From: Lenzites betulinus
Taxonomy: Eukaryota; Basidiomycota; Agaricomycetes; Polyporales; Polyporaceae
Direction: 5' to 3'
Length of the DNA: 64,000 nt
NCBI GenBank assembly: GCA_022264855.1
Contig: JABYQU010000040.1
Span: 1-64,000 of the forward strand
Under the pieces are notes generated by a model, which worked only from the letters and a program-made list of their open reading frames with translations, ran no database searches and was not told the DNA's origin. The first letter of the stretch is position 1. Every line of letters starts with the position of its first letter. Below are positions 12,601 to 23,971 of the stretch, one piece after another. A program made the translations under genes and the position numbers.

Positions 12601-14093
12601 TCGACTGATAGGGGTTGAATCCGTCTACCGCAAGGCCAAATACAAGCCTAGTTTCCGTCGAGGAGCCATCCCAGAAAGGTCTCCCGTCTGGCCCGAGGAA
12701 CTCTTTGAAGATCTTGGCGTCCCAGATATCCCCCATCGTAGGGTCATCGCGAAGAGCGGTTTCGACCGAGATGAATGCGTCCTCGATACCACGTCGACAG
12801 AGGAACCTTCCGACCCACTCCTTCATCGGCTGGTGATAGTACTTGCGGACTGGACGCGTGAGCATGCCAGCTCTGAACGATCTGGTACGGTTGAGTTCTG
12901 CCTGACAAGGAACAGCGTCGGGAGCGGAGATGTTCGTACAAGTTTGAGGACAGGTGGCCTCCGGGTATATTCCATAGCAAGCGGGGCAAACAACGTAGAC
13001 GTCGAGAGCGGGGTCGATATTGGCATGAGTAATGAGCGTGCGCGGGTCCCGAGCTATCTTCTTCATCAAAGCCTCGTCTCCTGCGTTGGCGATGCCTCCG
13101 CGTGCTCTACGGAAAGCGAGTAGCAATACGGAGCGGAAACCAGCGAGCAGAAGTTGACTAGAACGACGAGTGACATGTTCCACAAGGTGCATGACCAGAA
13201 CGATGAGAGAAACGGAGTGGAGCAGGGAATCGTCCATCGACCAGGCTTGGAATGGCGACTGCAAGTATGCATCTAACTCTCCCAATGAAACTTTTATGGG
13301 AGAAGAAGAATAGGTGTACTCACCTGTGTCGACGATGCCCGGAATCGCACGCCACAATGCCGAGACCCCTGCGTGTTGTCTGTTCCATTCCGACTCCTTC
13401 AAAGATTCTATGCGATCTAATTCGGAGAGGGCGTGAGACATAAGGTCTTCACGTACTTGCAAAACGGAGGGATGATTGTCGAGGGGGATATCTTGTAATC
13501 GCGCGACGACTGTCACGAGATCGTTCTCGTACGCCGCAATGAGCCTGCTACCAGTATGGGTGGTTCGCAACGCGGACGGACCCGAGTTTGCGCTGACAAT
13601 CGTTTGAGTGAGGGGGCGGCGAGGGTAGTCATCGCCTGACGCGGGGTCCAGCTCGAAGACCAATTCGGAACCGGACAGGAGGATAGGGCGGCGGTCGCGG
13701 AGCAACTTGGAGATGTAGTTTAAGTCATCCATTATTTCTTGTACTCCGAGGGAGGCTACCAGAGCCGGTTTGCTTGGAGCCCGTCGGACTACGTCGCGAT
13801 CGATTCTCCCCCCCGCCTCATCCACGAGCGACGAAGAGCCGTCGTCTCCTACGCATTGGTGATCACGGATATGAGAATGACATCTTCTGAAAAGGGTAGC
13901 AATACGTACCAGAAGCTATACCCACGCGTGGTTCCTGAAGAGTCATCCTTGAGACCATAGTTTCGACTTCATCGACAGCATCGTCGGCATGAGCCACCGA
14001 CTCCAGTAGTTCCTGAAGATGTGCATCACGTTCCTTGCGGCGCCTCCTGGCGGCCTGACTAGTTGCGGCGTTCTTGTGATTGCGCCACTCCAT
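9692..14093 (-). CDS. TNP2-type (Transposase_21, CACTA-like) DNA transposase with SAP-like motif
   Basis: Catalyses cut-and-paste movement of a CACTA-like element, by family. Exons 14093-13910, 13848-11780, 11719-11408, 11347-11264 and 11074-9692 join in frame with no stop, giving about 1,343 residues. Order: basic N-terminus (ARRRRKERD), a Cys-rich zinc-ribbon-like patch (VVCPACYGIYPEATCPQTC), then the TNP2 core with LAVDGFNPYQSK, the ENMYLVGVIPGPGKPSLDQ block and DSMHNLYLGLIKTHCRDVWG. The third exon holds a SAP-like motif (LASLCQQYGVSPEGTKKELA) expected to bind DNA; the last exon has the helical WISSSHIDLFEQYLHRYIAE-like segment and a C-terminal domain. The intron 11075-11263 (189 nt) is unusually long for this window. 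No frameshift or internal stop was seen, so the gene may be functional. The element's own termini were not identified. Confidence is high for family, moderate for splice details. Confidence 0.88.
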
Positions 14094-14505
14094 GATTTCC
14101 CTAACCGCAGAAAAGTCTAAGTAATAGACAAGAGGGAAGAGACGACGGTGAGGAAGCAGATGCGTAGGTCTGAGTGAGAAAGAAGATTAGCCAAGACATA
14201 ATCGTGATCATACTTATCATTCCTCCGGCATGCACCGACGGGCGAAGGGCGCGGCCATCAAAACCAATGTGCTCATCACAACCTGAACATAGCGAAGCCA
14301 TATGATGAATACTTCAAGGAACGTTGAATTACTGCGAGCTACTACATTACTGTACGTCATATACCATGTTAGCTTGTGTGAGAACCTGTCATGAGCTGTA
14401 TACTCCCCCTTCGAATCCCGTGCTTTCGCTGCGTCACCGATCATGGACGGATGTCCTAGCCCGACCTTCCACGACGCTATCCACAGCATAACCCCTCGAG
14501 ATCTG
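14094..14505. other. Gap between transposase and RING gene
   Basis: About 410 bp, the putative promoter of the transposase. Moderately AT-rich with no supported frame. Confidence 0.4.
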
Positions 14506-15888
14506 TCAGGCACGCCGCCGTTTGGGGGGCGAGTCGGGCGACTGCTGCACGATACCAATTAGCCCAGTTAAGGTGGGTAACATTTGAACTCACGGAAGGA
14601 TTGCGGGGCCTGGGCCTAGGGCGCCTGAGCGGGGCAACCAGACGACGGATCACAGCCTGAGAGGGCGCAATCGCTACCGTCTCGTCCCGCGAAGACGAAT
14701 TGGCAAGCATCGTTTGGGCAGAAGCCCGGTCGGAATACGCAGGGATAGACGAAAACGCCCCGTTGGAAGTACCGGCCCTATGAGGTATAGCGGAGGACGA
14801 AGGGGCGGCGCCGGAGGACGAAGGGGCAGCGCCGGAGGACGAAGGGACAGCGCCAGAGGACGAAAGGACGGCGCCGGAGGACGAAAGGACCATGCCGGAG
14901 GACAATGGGACGGCGCCGTAGAACGAAGACATCACATTGTAGAACGAAGAAATCGCGCCGGAAATTCCAGGTGTCGCGCTGGAGGAGCCAACATACATGG
15001 TAGGAACCGAGAGGGAGGAAGGCCCGGCAGACGAAGGCGTGGAGTTGTGCAGCTGTAAGGATGCAAGCTCTGGTAAGGAAGGAGGATAGCGGCGCTCACC
15101 TTGAACATCAAAAGGGAGGAGTTCTGCCCATCGTTAACGATGAAGGTTGAAGTAGGGTTTTGAGGCGGCTGCGAAGAGCTCTTAGACGTTGAAGCACGCC
15201 CAATACTGCGGTGAAGTCACTTACCATGGGCGGACGGGAAGCAACAGGTCGAGCTTCGCGGCGCAGGCGATGACCTTGTGAGATCAGCTGCAGCAGCGCT
15301 TCATGGCGGCGAGCGATGGTTGCCCGACACTTCGCCAAATCATTTGTCAGCTTGTCGATGTAACGACGCCGCCGCATGATCAACAAGTATTGATTTTCGA
15401 CTTGAGACGTGACGACATTCAGTTCTTGCGGGGACCGAGCATGACGCCCTTCGAGTTCGGACACCCTCCTAAAGCACGCTGAGCAAGGACGAAGGAGGTA
15501 ATGTTTCACAACTCACCTGTTGACGGCGATAGCTACTTGGTGGTGCTCAAGAACAACATCTGGAAATGACAAACGCAGGGGGAGCCAGGTGGTGATCTCT
15601 CTGTCAATATTGCAGCGGCTGGGGCATACGCCTGCGCCATCCTGGAGAATGCGGCTGAGGCAGCCAAAACAAAGAACGTGCCCTGTGTCTCTCTCAGTAT
15701 GATGTATCGTACCGGATGCATGCAATCGTACCGCAAGGGAGCCGCATAGGCTGGAGCTCGTCCTCGTTTGAAAAGCGATCGATGCAGATGGGACAACGAG
15801 CAAACATGGCTGAGGGAGGATCGAAGGTGAGAGCTTGGAACCTGTCGGGCGCGATTCGAGGCCTTTTCATACCAGCACCGCGTGGCAT
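14506..15888 (-). CDS. RING finger (C3HC4) / coiled-coil protein with Ser-rich repeats and basic C-terminus
   Basis: Likely E3 ubiquitin ligase by family. Start ATG 15888. Exon 15888-15732 encodes CPICIDRF...LPCG, and exon 15682-15517 continues HVLCFGC...VCPSRC, completing a C3HC4 RING. Exon 15468 to about 15225 is a coiled coil (SELEGRHARSPQELNVVTSQ...). A short exon NSSLLMFK and then a Ser-rich exon follow, with six or more SSSGAV/SSSGAA repeats coded by an 18-bp tandem repeat (about 14800-14950) and an RPRPRPRNPS run. The last intron starts GTGAGTTCAAATG; the last exon ends QSPDSPPKRRRA, stop at 14508-14506, a likely nuclear signal. It lies directly upstream of the transposase on the same strand. 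One of three RING/coiled-coil genes here; the first RING intron interrupts the same LPCG|HV site in all three. Confidence 0.82.
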
Positions 15889-17287
15889 CACATGGCCAAA
15901 GACCTTTGTCCACAGGCCTTTGGCTACATACTCGTGGTAGTCCGCGCCCAGACATGCGCCGGAACGAGCCTCCGGTCGCAGGGTTAGCCGTTATCGAGAG
16001 GACCGGGGGATTCGTCTGCGTCAAAGGGCCTTTCGAGAAACGAGAAACGAGAATCCACTTACTCAGTACTCATTGGCGAGCATAGCGCCACGACGTAGAC
16101 AAAGGATTGGCGAAGCCTGGCCGATAATATCAGCAACACGTATCTTGATATCGTTGATCTTCAAACGGGCTCTAAACCAGATATCGAGCGCGTTCATGAG
16201 TAGCTGAAAGCTACACTCACATTGCGATGACGGATGCAACAGTCTACTACACTTGCGGGTGTCTTCCTATAGACTGATCTGCCACACTTGAAGCTTGAAT
16301 GGTCGGCGGTGCAGCACGCCCTGGGCCCCAGCACGACTTCCTGGACGCAGAAACTAGCGAGCAAGGGCAGCTCAGGCCAGTCCAGAGCAATACCAGTGGG
16401 CCCAAGACGGTAACAATCGAGGAGAGCCCCCGTGAGCATAGGTCTGCGAGGTGTTGACATATATCGTCGTCTTCCAAGCATGGTGGGACAGCCAAGGCAC
16501 TAGCGCTGAAACGCCCGATTCGCGCGTGTGTTATTACACCCACGTGGAGTGGTGCAAGTTCCAGTCAAACTTAACCTCTCCCCACCCGGCGTGCACACTA
16601 GCGTGCACCCGAGACTCCAAAGGCGAACGCCGTTAAGAATTCTATATGTACGTGTTCACCTACCTGCGGTTTCTTGCGTGAGAACGCGTGAGATTGTGAC
16701 GCGCGGTCCCACCTCGACTCAGAGAGCTGAGCGCACCAGCACGTCGCAGCAAGACGCGTCCGAGCGAAGCGACGCATGCGCAACCGCTAGCACCCGCTGG
16801 TCCTGCGCTCGCCCTGCGCGCACGTTCAAATGAGTAGCTTTGAATTGATGTTTCCCGACTCGCAAAGTTCGCGTGTAAAGTTCTCCACTTTCGCAACACG
16901 CCCTCGCCCTACGCGGGCGTTGGTTTGTATCAGTGTAGCCAACAGCCGATCGCGATGGACCCTGGGATACCGTTACTGCTGGTATATACCGCGGTCCCAT
17001 TGACCCCTTGCAGCTGAGGCTGACGGCTCTGCAACCGATGACTGGCGCACATAATCGACCAGGGAGCTCGGAAAGACTTGAACGACGCAAACCACAATTT
17101 CAACATTGAACAAGCGAAACATGATGCTAACAAAGGTGGGGGACAATCAAGGTGCGGGAAGCGCGACCACGCAAACCCTACATCAACGATCAAGCCCGAC
17201 CCCTCTTATATGCTTCGGCGTTGCACTTCATGCCTAATCAACGCGACAATGAACGGAGCGCAGCGAGTGGCAGTGGTTGATTGTGCC
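15889..17287. other. Non-coding stretch, no supported gene
   Basis: Several frames of about 95 codons overlap on the minus strand at 16194-16543 but they compete with each other and none extends through clean splice sites. A CTCAGTACTCA word at about 16065 recurs at 21670 and, inverted, near 27850. Nothing else seen. Confidence 0.4.
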
Positions 17288-17674
17288 TCACCGGTATGCT
17301 GGCCGTTGAGTTGGGAATTTTATATCTTCCTGCTGCGAGAGGACTGGACGGCAAATTCACATCGGGTATAAGAGCTTGTGTACGTATAGGCGAAGTATGA
17401 GGTACCCACGCGGGTGTTCCGGTAGACGTTGTCAAGTATCCCGAGTAGCTCGATGACGTCCGGGTTGTGCCGGACAACGACCAAGGGACGGGCCGTTAAC
17501 GCCCGGGGAGGAGTCCAGAGAGAGGCGAAGGCGCTATGGTACCCCTTCGGATCGATCAATTTGGCCACCGAGGCTCGCTGATAGAACAACTGAAGAGGCA
17601 TTGTCAGACCAACATAACCAAGCTGAGAGGTTTGAGCCCGTTACCTGCTGCTTGCGCATGCGTCGACTAGTCAT
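17288..17674 (-). CDS. Small uncharacterised protein, about 85-90 residues
   Basis: Not recognised. Start ATG 17674 (MTSRRMRKQ), then an intron GTAACGGGC...CTTCAG, then LFYQRASVAKLIDPKGYHSA through PLVVVRHNPDVIELLGILDN to NTRV. A second intron (GTACCTCATAC...GTCCAG) leads to LSQQEDIKFPTQRPAYR and stop TGA at 17290-17288. The frame is kept across both introns. A run of TA repeats at 17759-17770 reads GATATATATATAAGC on the coding strand about 90 bp upstream of the ATG and is a good TATA box. The function is unknown; a real short gene is likely but not certain. Confidence 0.55.
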
Positions 17675-19492
17675 ATTTGGAGGGCTGGGACTGTTCAGAA
17701 GATATGATGGGGGTAAGGGGGAAAGTTGTGTTCGTCTTTGAGCAGTATCCACGGCATGCTTATATATATATCCCATCGGAAGGAGGGGTGAGTGGCGTTG
17801 ATGAAAGAGGGTATAAAGGAAACTCAAAGGCGATGTAGCCCATTCCAGACTGACATTAATATTGACGCGCCCAACTCCACATGAAACCCACAGCTTCTTG
17901 AAGCTTAGGTCTTAGATGCACATGCGACGCTGCAGCCAGTTGCGTACTTGACCGAAGATCGAGAGAGAGAGAGAGAGAGAGAAGAGGAACATTCATTAAA
18001 CTAGCTAGGGCATGCGCGCGTAGTACGCGTACGTGTAATAACAGCCGCCCGAAGCAGACGCTCAGCGACGTATATGAGAGATTGAGATCTGAGACGCGTG
18101 CGCCGCGTGTCCCTGATGAATATTACTGATCTCTTTCATCTTCTTTCACTCTCTCCGAGTCTCCCATGGTCAGGCCCACTCATTGCTTCCGCTGAAACGC
18201 CCTTTGGACATGGTGCAGGAGGTTTGTCCACCTCCTTCGGACCACTCACATACTGGCCCAAAGATCCCGAGAACGCAGAGCCCTCCATCATGCTCACGAA
18301 ATTCAGCTAGTACGGAATAGCTGGAGCTCTGTCCGTTATTAAAAATTAGAATATCTGTCCGTTCTCATCCGTATCAAGGCGACTGATGACGCTATACGTG
18401 TATCATTCCAGTGGGTAAGCTCTCAGCCTCAATTCCTGGCGGAATTATACCTGCTCCAAGATGTCGACATACACCCTAGGCCTTCAAATAACAATCTGTG
18501 AGTGACCTCCATTTATATGTCGTACTTTCATATCTCGCGCGTGTTGCTGGTTACATGGTAGTTGGCGAATAGTCTCAGCCTGACGCCTGCATCGTAGGGC
18601 TCTGCACTCGCCCGGTGTGCGGCTTCAACTTGCTCTCGCGTCTTTGGTCCGACCTCGTCCACGTCTTCATCCCGGCCGGTCGCATTTTTAAGTGTGAACA
18701 CCCTCTCGTGTGCACGAAGCCGTAAGATTCACGCTATGCGCCCGCTCGTTGTAGGAAATCAAATTCGCCGCGGAGTTCACATCACCTGCGGTAGCGCAAA
18801 CACATCAGGACGTGCGCCCGCTGAGTCCTGTAGCCTGATTGAACAAGGCAGTCTTCGCAAGCGCCTTGAGCGCCGGACTAGCGATGCGATTAGGGGGGTC
18901 TACCCTTGAAGCATTGAGCCGGAAAAGAAGTATCGACTAACATGCGCCTCCGACTCGCGATATTCGCCTCACGGGCCCGTTTAAGCTAGACCTTCAGGAG
19001 ATGTCGCGCTTGCGCCATTGAATACCGGTCGCATTCCAAAGGTAAGTTTGTCGCCCACTCTATGTCTTCGTCCACTAACTCATTCCACTCCGTGCCCTCA
19101 AACAGAACACCACCCGCCGACGGTCGTCCCGCTCGAGCCACTCACGTACATAACGCCACGCAACCACTGATACGATGACCTCCGCCAACATCCCAATGGC
19201 TGTTATTCTAATCGATGCATAGAGGGCCGTTTTCTGAACACGCGGCAGTACCGCTTGAAACTGCACCTCCCCGCGTTCTGCGACTTTTAAACCGACGTAT
19301 CGCTCGCTCGACATGGTCAGGCATCACCTCTTACCTGAGAGAGAGATTACTCGCGCGTATTTCCGTCCCTTGCTTAGTCCACTGAATCACTTAGCTGATG
19401 AAAAGCGCTGTTATCTAGGCCATACAACCTCCCCAAATGAACATTCAAGGTTACGACTACGCGGTACTACTCCCGTGGGTTGTTCCGAAACA
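17675..19492. other. Long gene-poor stretch with a (GA)n microsatellite
   Basis: About 1.8 kb with no spliced frame I can support. A (GA)n run of about 12 units sits at 17960-17984. The frame at 18098-18310 has no conserved look and no splice partners. Confidence 0.45.
17759..17771 (-). promoter_or_regulatory. TATA-box-like element upstream of the small gene at 17674
   Basis: TATATATATATCCC on the plus strand, reading GGGATATATATATAAG on the coding strand, about 85-97 bp before the ATG at 17674, the usual distance for a fungal TATA box. Confidence 0.5.
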
Positions 19493-20105
19493 TCAATGGA
19501 ATGTATCCTGTCGTAGCTGCTCGCCGCGATCTACGAAGAGATTGAAATGATCTTCAACGAAGCATAGACGAGCAGCGAGCAATTTCTCGCAGGCACGCGC
19601 CTGAATCTGGGCCTCGGAATAACACCTAACAAACGCCCAGAATTCGTCCCTGTGCGTAAACACGAATCGGAGCCTTGTTGCATCTGCCGGTCGCTTGCAA
19701 TGAACTGTCTGATCTCTCTAATAAGATCATAAAGAATTGTAGGATTCGGTGTACGTTGTGGATGCTCACCGCGTCGCAAGAAAACATCCACCCGCACGGG
19801 AACCAGGTCTTGAAAATGTGTGGCGATGCTGTAACGTATGCAAGGACGCGAGGTTTGACAATGACAGCGACTACAAAAACCCTTGATGAGCAGATTCATA
19901 TAACTCTGAATACCGATACTGACGTCTTTGCTTATCTACTGAGGCGAGGACGACATGTACGTCCATGAGCGACTTTGAAGGATCATCGGCGAAGCGGACG
20001 AAGCCACTCGCAAATTTGGCCTCCATATTCGAGGGAATGCTGTGGGACACGGACGAAGTTAGAGGAGGTGAAACTCCGAGGCAGGCGCACTCACGATTGA
20101 GACAT
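19493..20105 (-). CDS. Uncharacterised spliced gene, about 160 residues
   Basis: Not recognised. Start ATG 20105 (MSQ S), intron GTGAGTGCGCC...TCCCACAG, then IPSNMEAKFASGFVRFADDP and SLMDVHVVLASVDKQRRQYR. A second intron begins GTTTTTGTAGTCG and ends CGTTACAG, leading to IATHFQDLVPVRVDVFLRRG and a helical stretch (ILYDLIREIRQFIASDRQMQ). The 3' end is uncertain: reading on gives a stop at 19531, while a further 38-nt intron leads to a convincing helical tail (EAQIQARACEKLLAARLCFV) with stop at 19495-19493. No membrane segment. It sits tail-on to the intergenic gap before the minus-strand gene at 21296. Confidence 0.55.
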
Positions 20106-20679
20106 ATCACAACTAGGGTCGGGCTACGTTTTCGAGATAGAGGTTTTGATTTGAGTCCTCAGTTTAAATACGCAGAGTCTCCGGATGTTGCCGAGCGGTC
20201 CAGCGGAGACAAGGTGTGTTTGTTTGATGATAAAGAACTTACTCTCGATGCCTGAGGGCCACACGGGCGTGCAGCGCTCAGAAAAGGAAAAGGCGTTTAC
20301 AGTATCGCCTTGGTGGACGGAGCAACAGAGATGTGCGAAACGCGAACTGAGAAGGCGAAGGCTTGGAGTGGAAAACGATACGACGTTGTGGAGCAGACGA
20401 GAGAGGCGCACGGAATTCGAGATAGGATGCCAAAAGACACATTAATAGCTGGAAGAGCAAAATGCAGAGGCACGGGGCGAACATGCGAATTTGTGATGAG
20501 GAATTCAAGGGCGACAAATAGCACCCGGTGCGTACGTACGTCCAGGGAGGCGAACTTACGAGGGGGTGGGAGATGATGTACCTGATAGAAGTCAGGCAAG
20601 AGTCGTGATTCGGGGATCGGAGCGCCATCTTCGAGGAAATACAGTACACACGGATGCTACCACACAGGTACATGTGCCC
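20106..20679. other. Intergenic gap, nothing supported
   Basis: About 570 bp between two minus-strand genes. Overlapping frames on both strands have no splice support. Confidence 0.4.
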
Positions 20680-21296
20680 CTACAACACAGTCGGAAGTTC
20701 TGCAACTCTCTGGTATCTCCTGTTACGGGCCCGTCTAGTAGCGACTTCGCATAAGAACCTGTGGAAGGAAACCATGATCCAGAGGCAATTTGGGCCAGCT
20801 ACGAAGAGACTTACCGACGTACTGCCTCTTCTGCAAGCACTTGCTCCTTCTTCCCCTTGAGGTTTACGACGAGGGAGCGGGTCCCGCCGCGCATAATGAC
20901 TATCTCGCCGCGGAACAAAGCTTGGGGGAATACTTTCTGTAAGGCCCTGTTCAATGGGAGATTGGGGTCTTCCTGGTAAGCGAGAAGAAATTGGTGCTTT
21001 TTCCCCGCAGGGTCGAGGCAAGTGATGAGACACTCGTGGATAAAGGCGCGAGTACCGAGGATGCTCTCGAAGCAAGGGAACCTCTTGGCGAGAGCGGTTT
21101 CTACGTCGGGTATGGTGGTAGTGATCCCTACAGGCAGTGGAATATCGTTATGAGAGCGGAAGTAGAGTCCACGAATGCGGCGGGGCGAGGACTGCAAACG
21201 ATAAAGAAGGTTAGCGACGATGATGAAAATGAAGCCGTGGTGCAGCCGTACCTTCGTGGTTGGGCAAGGCGAGCGGATACTTTCAGGGAATTGCAT
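20680..21296 (-). CDS. Small conserved-looking protein, about 165 residues
   Basis: Start ATG 21296 (MQFPESIRSPCPTTK), intron GTACGGCTGC...TTTGCAG, then a long exon through HNDIPLPVGITTTIPDVETA, GTRAFIHECLITCLDPAGKK, LPLNRALQKVFPQALFRGEI and MRGGTRSLVVNLKGKKEQVL. A second intron (GTAAGTCTCTTCG...TTCCACAG) leads to RFLCEVATRRARNRRYQRVA and stop TAG at 20682-20680. Both introns keep the frame, and hydrophobic and glycine positions look like a compact single domain. I do not know the fold or function. From memory, short proteins of this general look occur near TNP2 elements in Agaricomycetes, but I cannot verify this here. Confidence 0.65.
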
Positions 21297-21896
21297 CGTG
21301 AATATTGGAGAGGTAATTGTACTTCCGGGGTGGTTCTGAAAGCGGGTGAGAGCAGTTTGGAAGGAAAGAGGTTTATATAGTGGCGGACAACGGATGCTTC
21401 GAGCCCACGCGCCAAAGGTCGATGTCCGCGTCACTGAACTGAGCCACTTGGTGAGGAAGGCAGCATAAATGCAACCTCGTAGTCCCGATGTACCGATGTA
21501 TCAAATAAGAGGCGCAGAGGTAGTACCAGATGTGCCATGCATGTATAATGGCAGCGGAAAGAGTTGCAACCGACGCTGCGCTACTACTATGCCGGAGGAC
21601 GAGAATGTCACGCTGAGCGTGACGTGATTTCGACTTTCACGTGGCACACGTAAGTCATCGAGTTCAGCGCTCAGTACTAGTACTCAGTACTCAGTACTCA
21701 GTGCCGGCTCTCGAAAGACCATTGTGCGGCCTGCAGACTATAGCGTTTCTCATATACATTCTCCGCCCGAAGCCGGTGTAATATTAAGCACCCCGTCTGT
21801 CTTGAGTGCGAACCGAAGGCGCAAGTAATTCCCAAGCCGCCACTGGAGCGACCCCGGCTACGTCTGCAAGTTTGAACACTCGTAGTGGCGTACGCC
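21297..21896. promoter_or_regulatory. Divergent gap with short CAGTACT repeats
   Basis: About 600 bp between divergent ATGs (21296 - and 21897 +). At 21666-21705 a run of overlapping AGTACTCAGTACTCAGTACT words forms a short self-complementary repeat. No gene seen. Confidence 0.45.
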
Positions 21897-22523
21897 ATGC
21901 AGTCTCGCTGTTCTATATGCTCTGAGAGCTACTGTTCCGATATCAACAGGCTGGCTGTCGCCCTGAAGGGATGCGGTATGTTCGACCATCGTGCCACCGT
22001 TCTTACGCCTACTCATGCCTCGTGGATGGCTCAGGTCATGTCTTCTGCCGTAGCTGCCTAGAACGCATCGTGGCCTCTCCGACACCCTCTTGCCCATACA
22101 GATGCAATGCGAACGCCCCGGTAACTGCCGATCTCTGCCTTGACCTCTCTCTGTCGATTCGCGAGGCCAACAGCATGGAGGATGTGCCCTTTGCCATCGT
22201 TAAGTGAGTAATTTCCACTTTCTACTTTAAACATACATGACGTGCCATGTCATAGAAGAACGTCTGAAATTCATCGGGAGCGCGTTCGCTCCGAAGGGAG
22301 ACTCTTCAATCTCAAAGCAGAAGTGGCTTTGCTTTCGGACGCCATCATCAGCCAAGTCGGCCGCATCGAATTCGTAGAGCGCTGCACAGCTGCGGACAAG
22401 GTCGAAGCGACTAGTGTCCGATACAAGGTGTCTGATTTAGAGAGGAAGTTGAGAGATGCTCTTACGCATGTGAACGCCCTAAAGCGCGCCAATGTACACC
22501 ACGAGGACGTCAACGTACTGTAA
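21897..22523 (+). CDS. RING finger (C3HC4) / coiled-coil protein, second copy
   Basis: Likely ubiquitin ligase by family. Start ATG 21897 (MQSRCSICSESYCSD). The first intron starts at G|GTATGTTCG and ends GGCTCAG, splitting KGCG|HVFCRSCLERIV, exactly where the RING gene at 15888 is split. CPYRC supplies the last two ligands. A second intron (AA|GTGAGTAATT...GTCATAG) leads to a coiled coil: RTSEIHRERVRSEGRLFNLK through DLERKLRDALTHVNALKRAN, stop TAA 22521-22523. About 175 residues, much shorter than the first RING gene and without the Ser-rich tail. It is divergent from the gene at 21296 and is followed by a gap and then a third RING gene in the opposite direction. Confidence 0.82.
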
Positions 22524-23305
22524 ACACCACCTTTCTCCCGAAGTCTAGACCGGTGCGTCGAATATATTGCCATCCTCCATGATCTACTGACTAAGCTGTG
22601 CGTGCAGGCTATTCCGGATTTCTTTCCCGGCCGCCATGTTATGCCATCGCGACCGGTCGGTCTGTAATGTTTCGTGAATTAATTTCCTTGTACGATCTTG
22701 CCCGTGGCGAAATTATAATCTGCGGATGCCGGTAAATGATTTGCATAGTCCTTTCAATGCCTCCCGAACTTGTGCGCACATGTTCAACGGCGAAAACTGC
22801 CTCGTGTAGTAGCTACATCCGCGCGCTGCAACACAGATTTGCGGTCCTATAGCGTAGAGCGCACGGGTAAGTACGGTGCGACTTATACAACGCGGGCAAG
22901 CGGCTTTGGGGCGCTATCGATATGCTCACCACACGCAGGTTATACGACGGAACATACGACAACCCTCGGCATTGTAGATCTGCAGTCTGTGCAGTACTAC
23001 CAGTAAGGGAAGGCAGGTCCCCCGGAAGATATCACAATTGATTTCAATCGCACAACTGGTAAGTCATCCAGGCCAAGCGCACGGTAATGATGTCAAACCG
23101 AAGACAGCGTCAACATGGCACTCAATTAGTGCAGAAATGGGATATATCTTATTTGCACAACATTTAGTTGAGTTATGGACACCGGGCCCTGAACATGCAT
23201 GGCCACCCCAACGACGCCCATCTGCCGGAGGGAGCGAATAAACATGGAACGCAAGAGCGTCAGATTGAACACAATGCGTCGGCGGCAGAAAACCATTAAT
23301 ATACC
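22524..23305. other. Gap between two convergent RING genes
   Basis: About 780 bp between converging stop codons. No supported frame or repeat. Confidence 0.4.
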
Positions 23306-23971
23306 TTAAGCAGCCCTCATCTGTTCCTCTAGCTCCTTGATTTGACGTTCCGCATCAGCGAGGTCGCCCTCAAGGTCCTTCATACGTTGCTGTGCAGCGA
23401 GGTTCATCTTTTCGATAGCTGACCACTCGGTCTCTAAGGAGGCCAGCATCGTGACGTTATATTCTTGTTCGCTTTGCAGCACTCGGATTTTGTCACGACA
23501 TTCTGCCTCGGCGGCGGCAGCGTCGAGGGATCGGTCTCCGTAGGAGGTAGCCCTACAGCCACGTGAGCGAACGAGAACCCAAATACCGAATTCGCACGTA
23601 GAATAGGACTTTATTGACTCACTCGTGTACAGCGTCTTTGATCTTCTTATCATAGTCGCTTTCCTCGAACGCGATGAACAGCTTCAGCAGCTCCTCGGCA
23701 GCCGGAAGCGGAGCAGCACAGACGTGACACTGGGGTTGAGAGTGAACGTCTGATTGAATGACTCGTTCGATGCAGTCGCGATGATAGACATGGCCTGGGG
23801 ATAGTTTCAGTGTGACAGGAACAAAGAACACGAATCAGAGGGCGTACCGCAAGGCGTGGCGACCGGGTCGGCCTCAGGCGGGGCGTCCGGAAGGAATATG
23901 GAGTTGCATATGCAACAGAAGAGGTGCAGCATAGCTGAGGCAGAGTATTCTGTGTTTCCTTCGCTAGACAT
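23306..23971 (-). CDS. RING-H2-like finger / coiled-coil protein, third copy
   Basis: Start ATG 23971 (MSSEGNTEYSASAMLHLFCC). The Cys/His order is CCIC, then TPCG|HVYHRDC, then CHVC, a C3H2C3 (RING-H2) spacing rather than the C3HC4 of the other two. The intron (GTACGCCCTCTG...CCCCAG) falls at the same PCG|HV point. The next intron (GTGAGTCAATAAAG...CTGTAG) leads to a strong coiled coil (AEAECRDKIRVLQSEQEYNV, MKDLEGDLADAERQIKELEE) and stop TAA 23308-23306. About 180 residues, no membrane segment. Shared intron position and RING/coiled-coil order make it a paralogue of the genes at 15888 and 21897. Ubiquitin-ligase activity is inferred from the family only. Confidence 0.82.

Noticed and set aside
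13280..13340. An intron GTGAGTACACC in the transposase gene
   Set aside because: The exon 11780-13848 is open and keeps phase without it; removal of the candidate would shift frame or leave an intron of only 45 nt.
16194..16543. Possible small minus-strand gene
   Set aside because: Two overlapping frames of similar length compete and neither has a clean exon chain.
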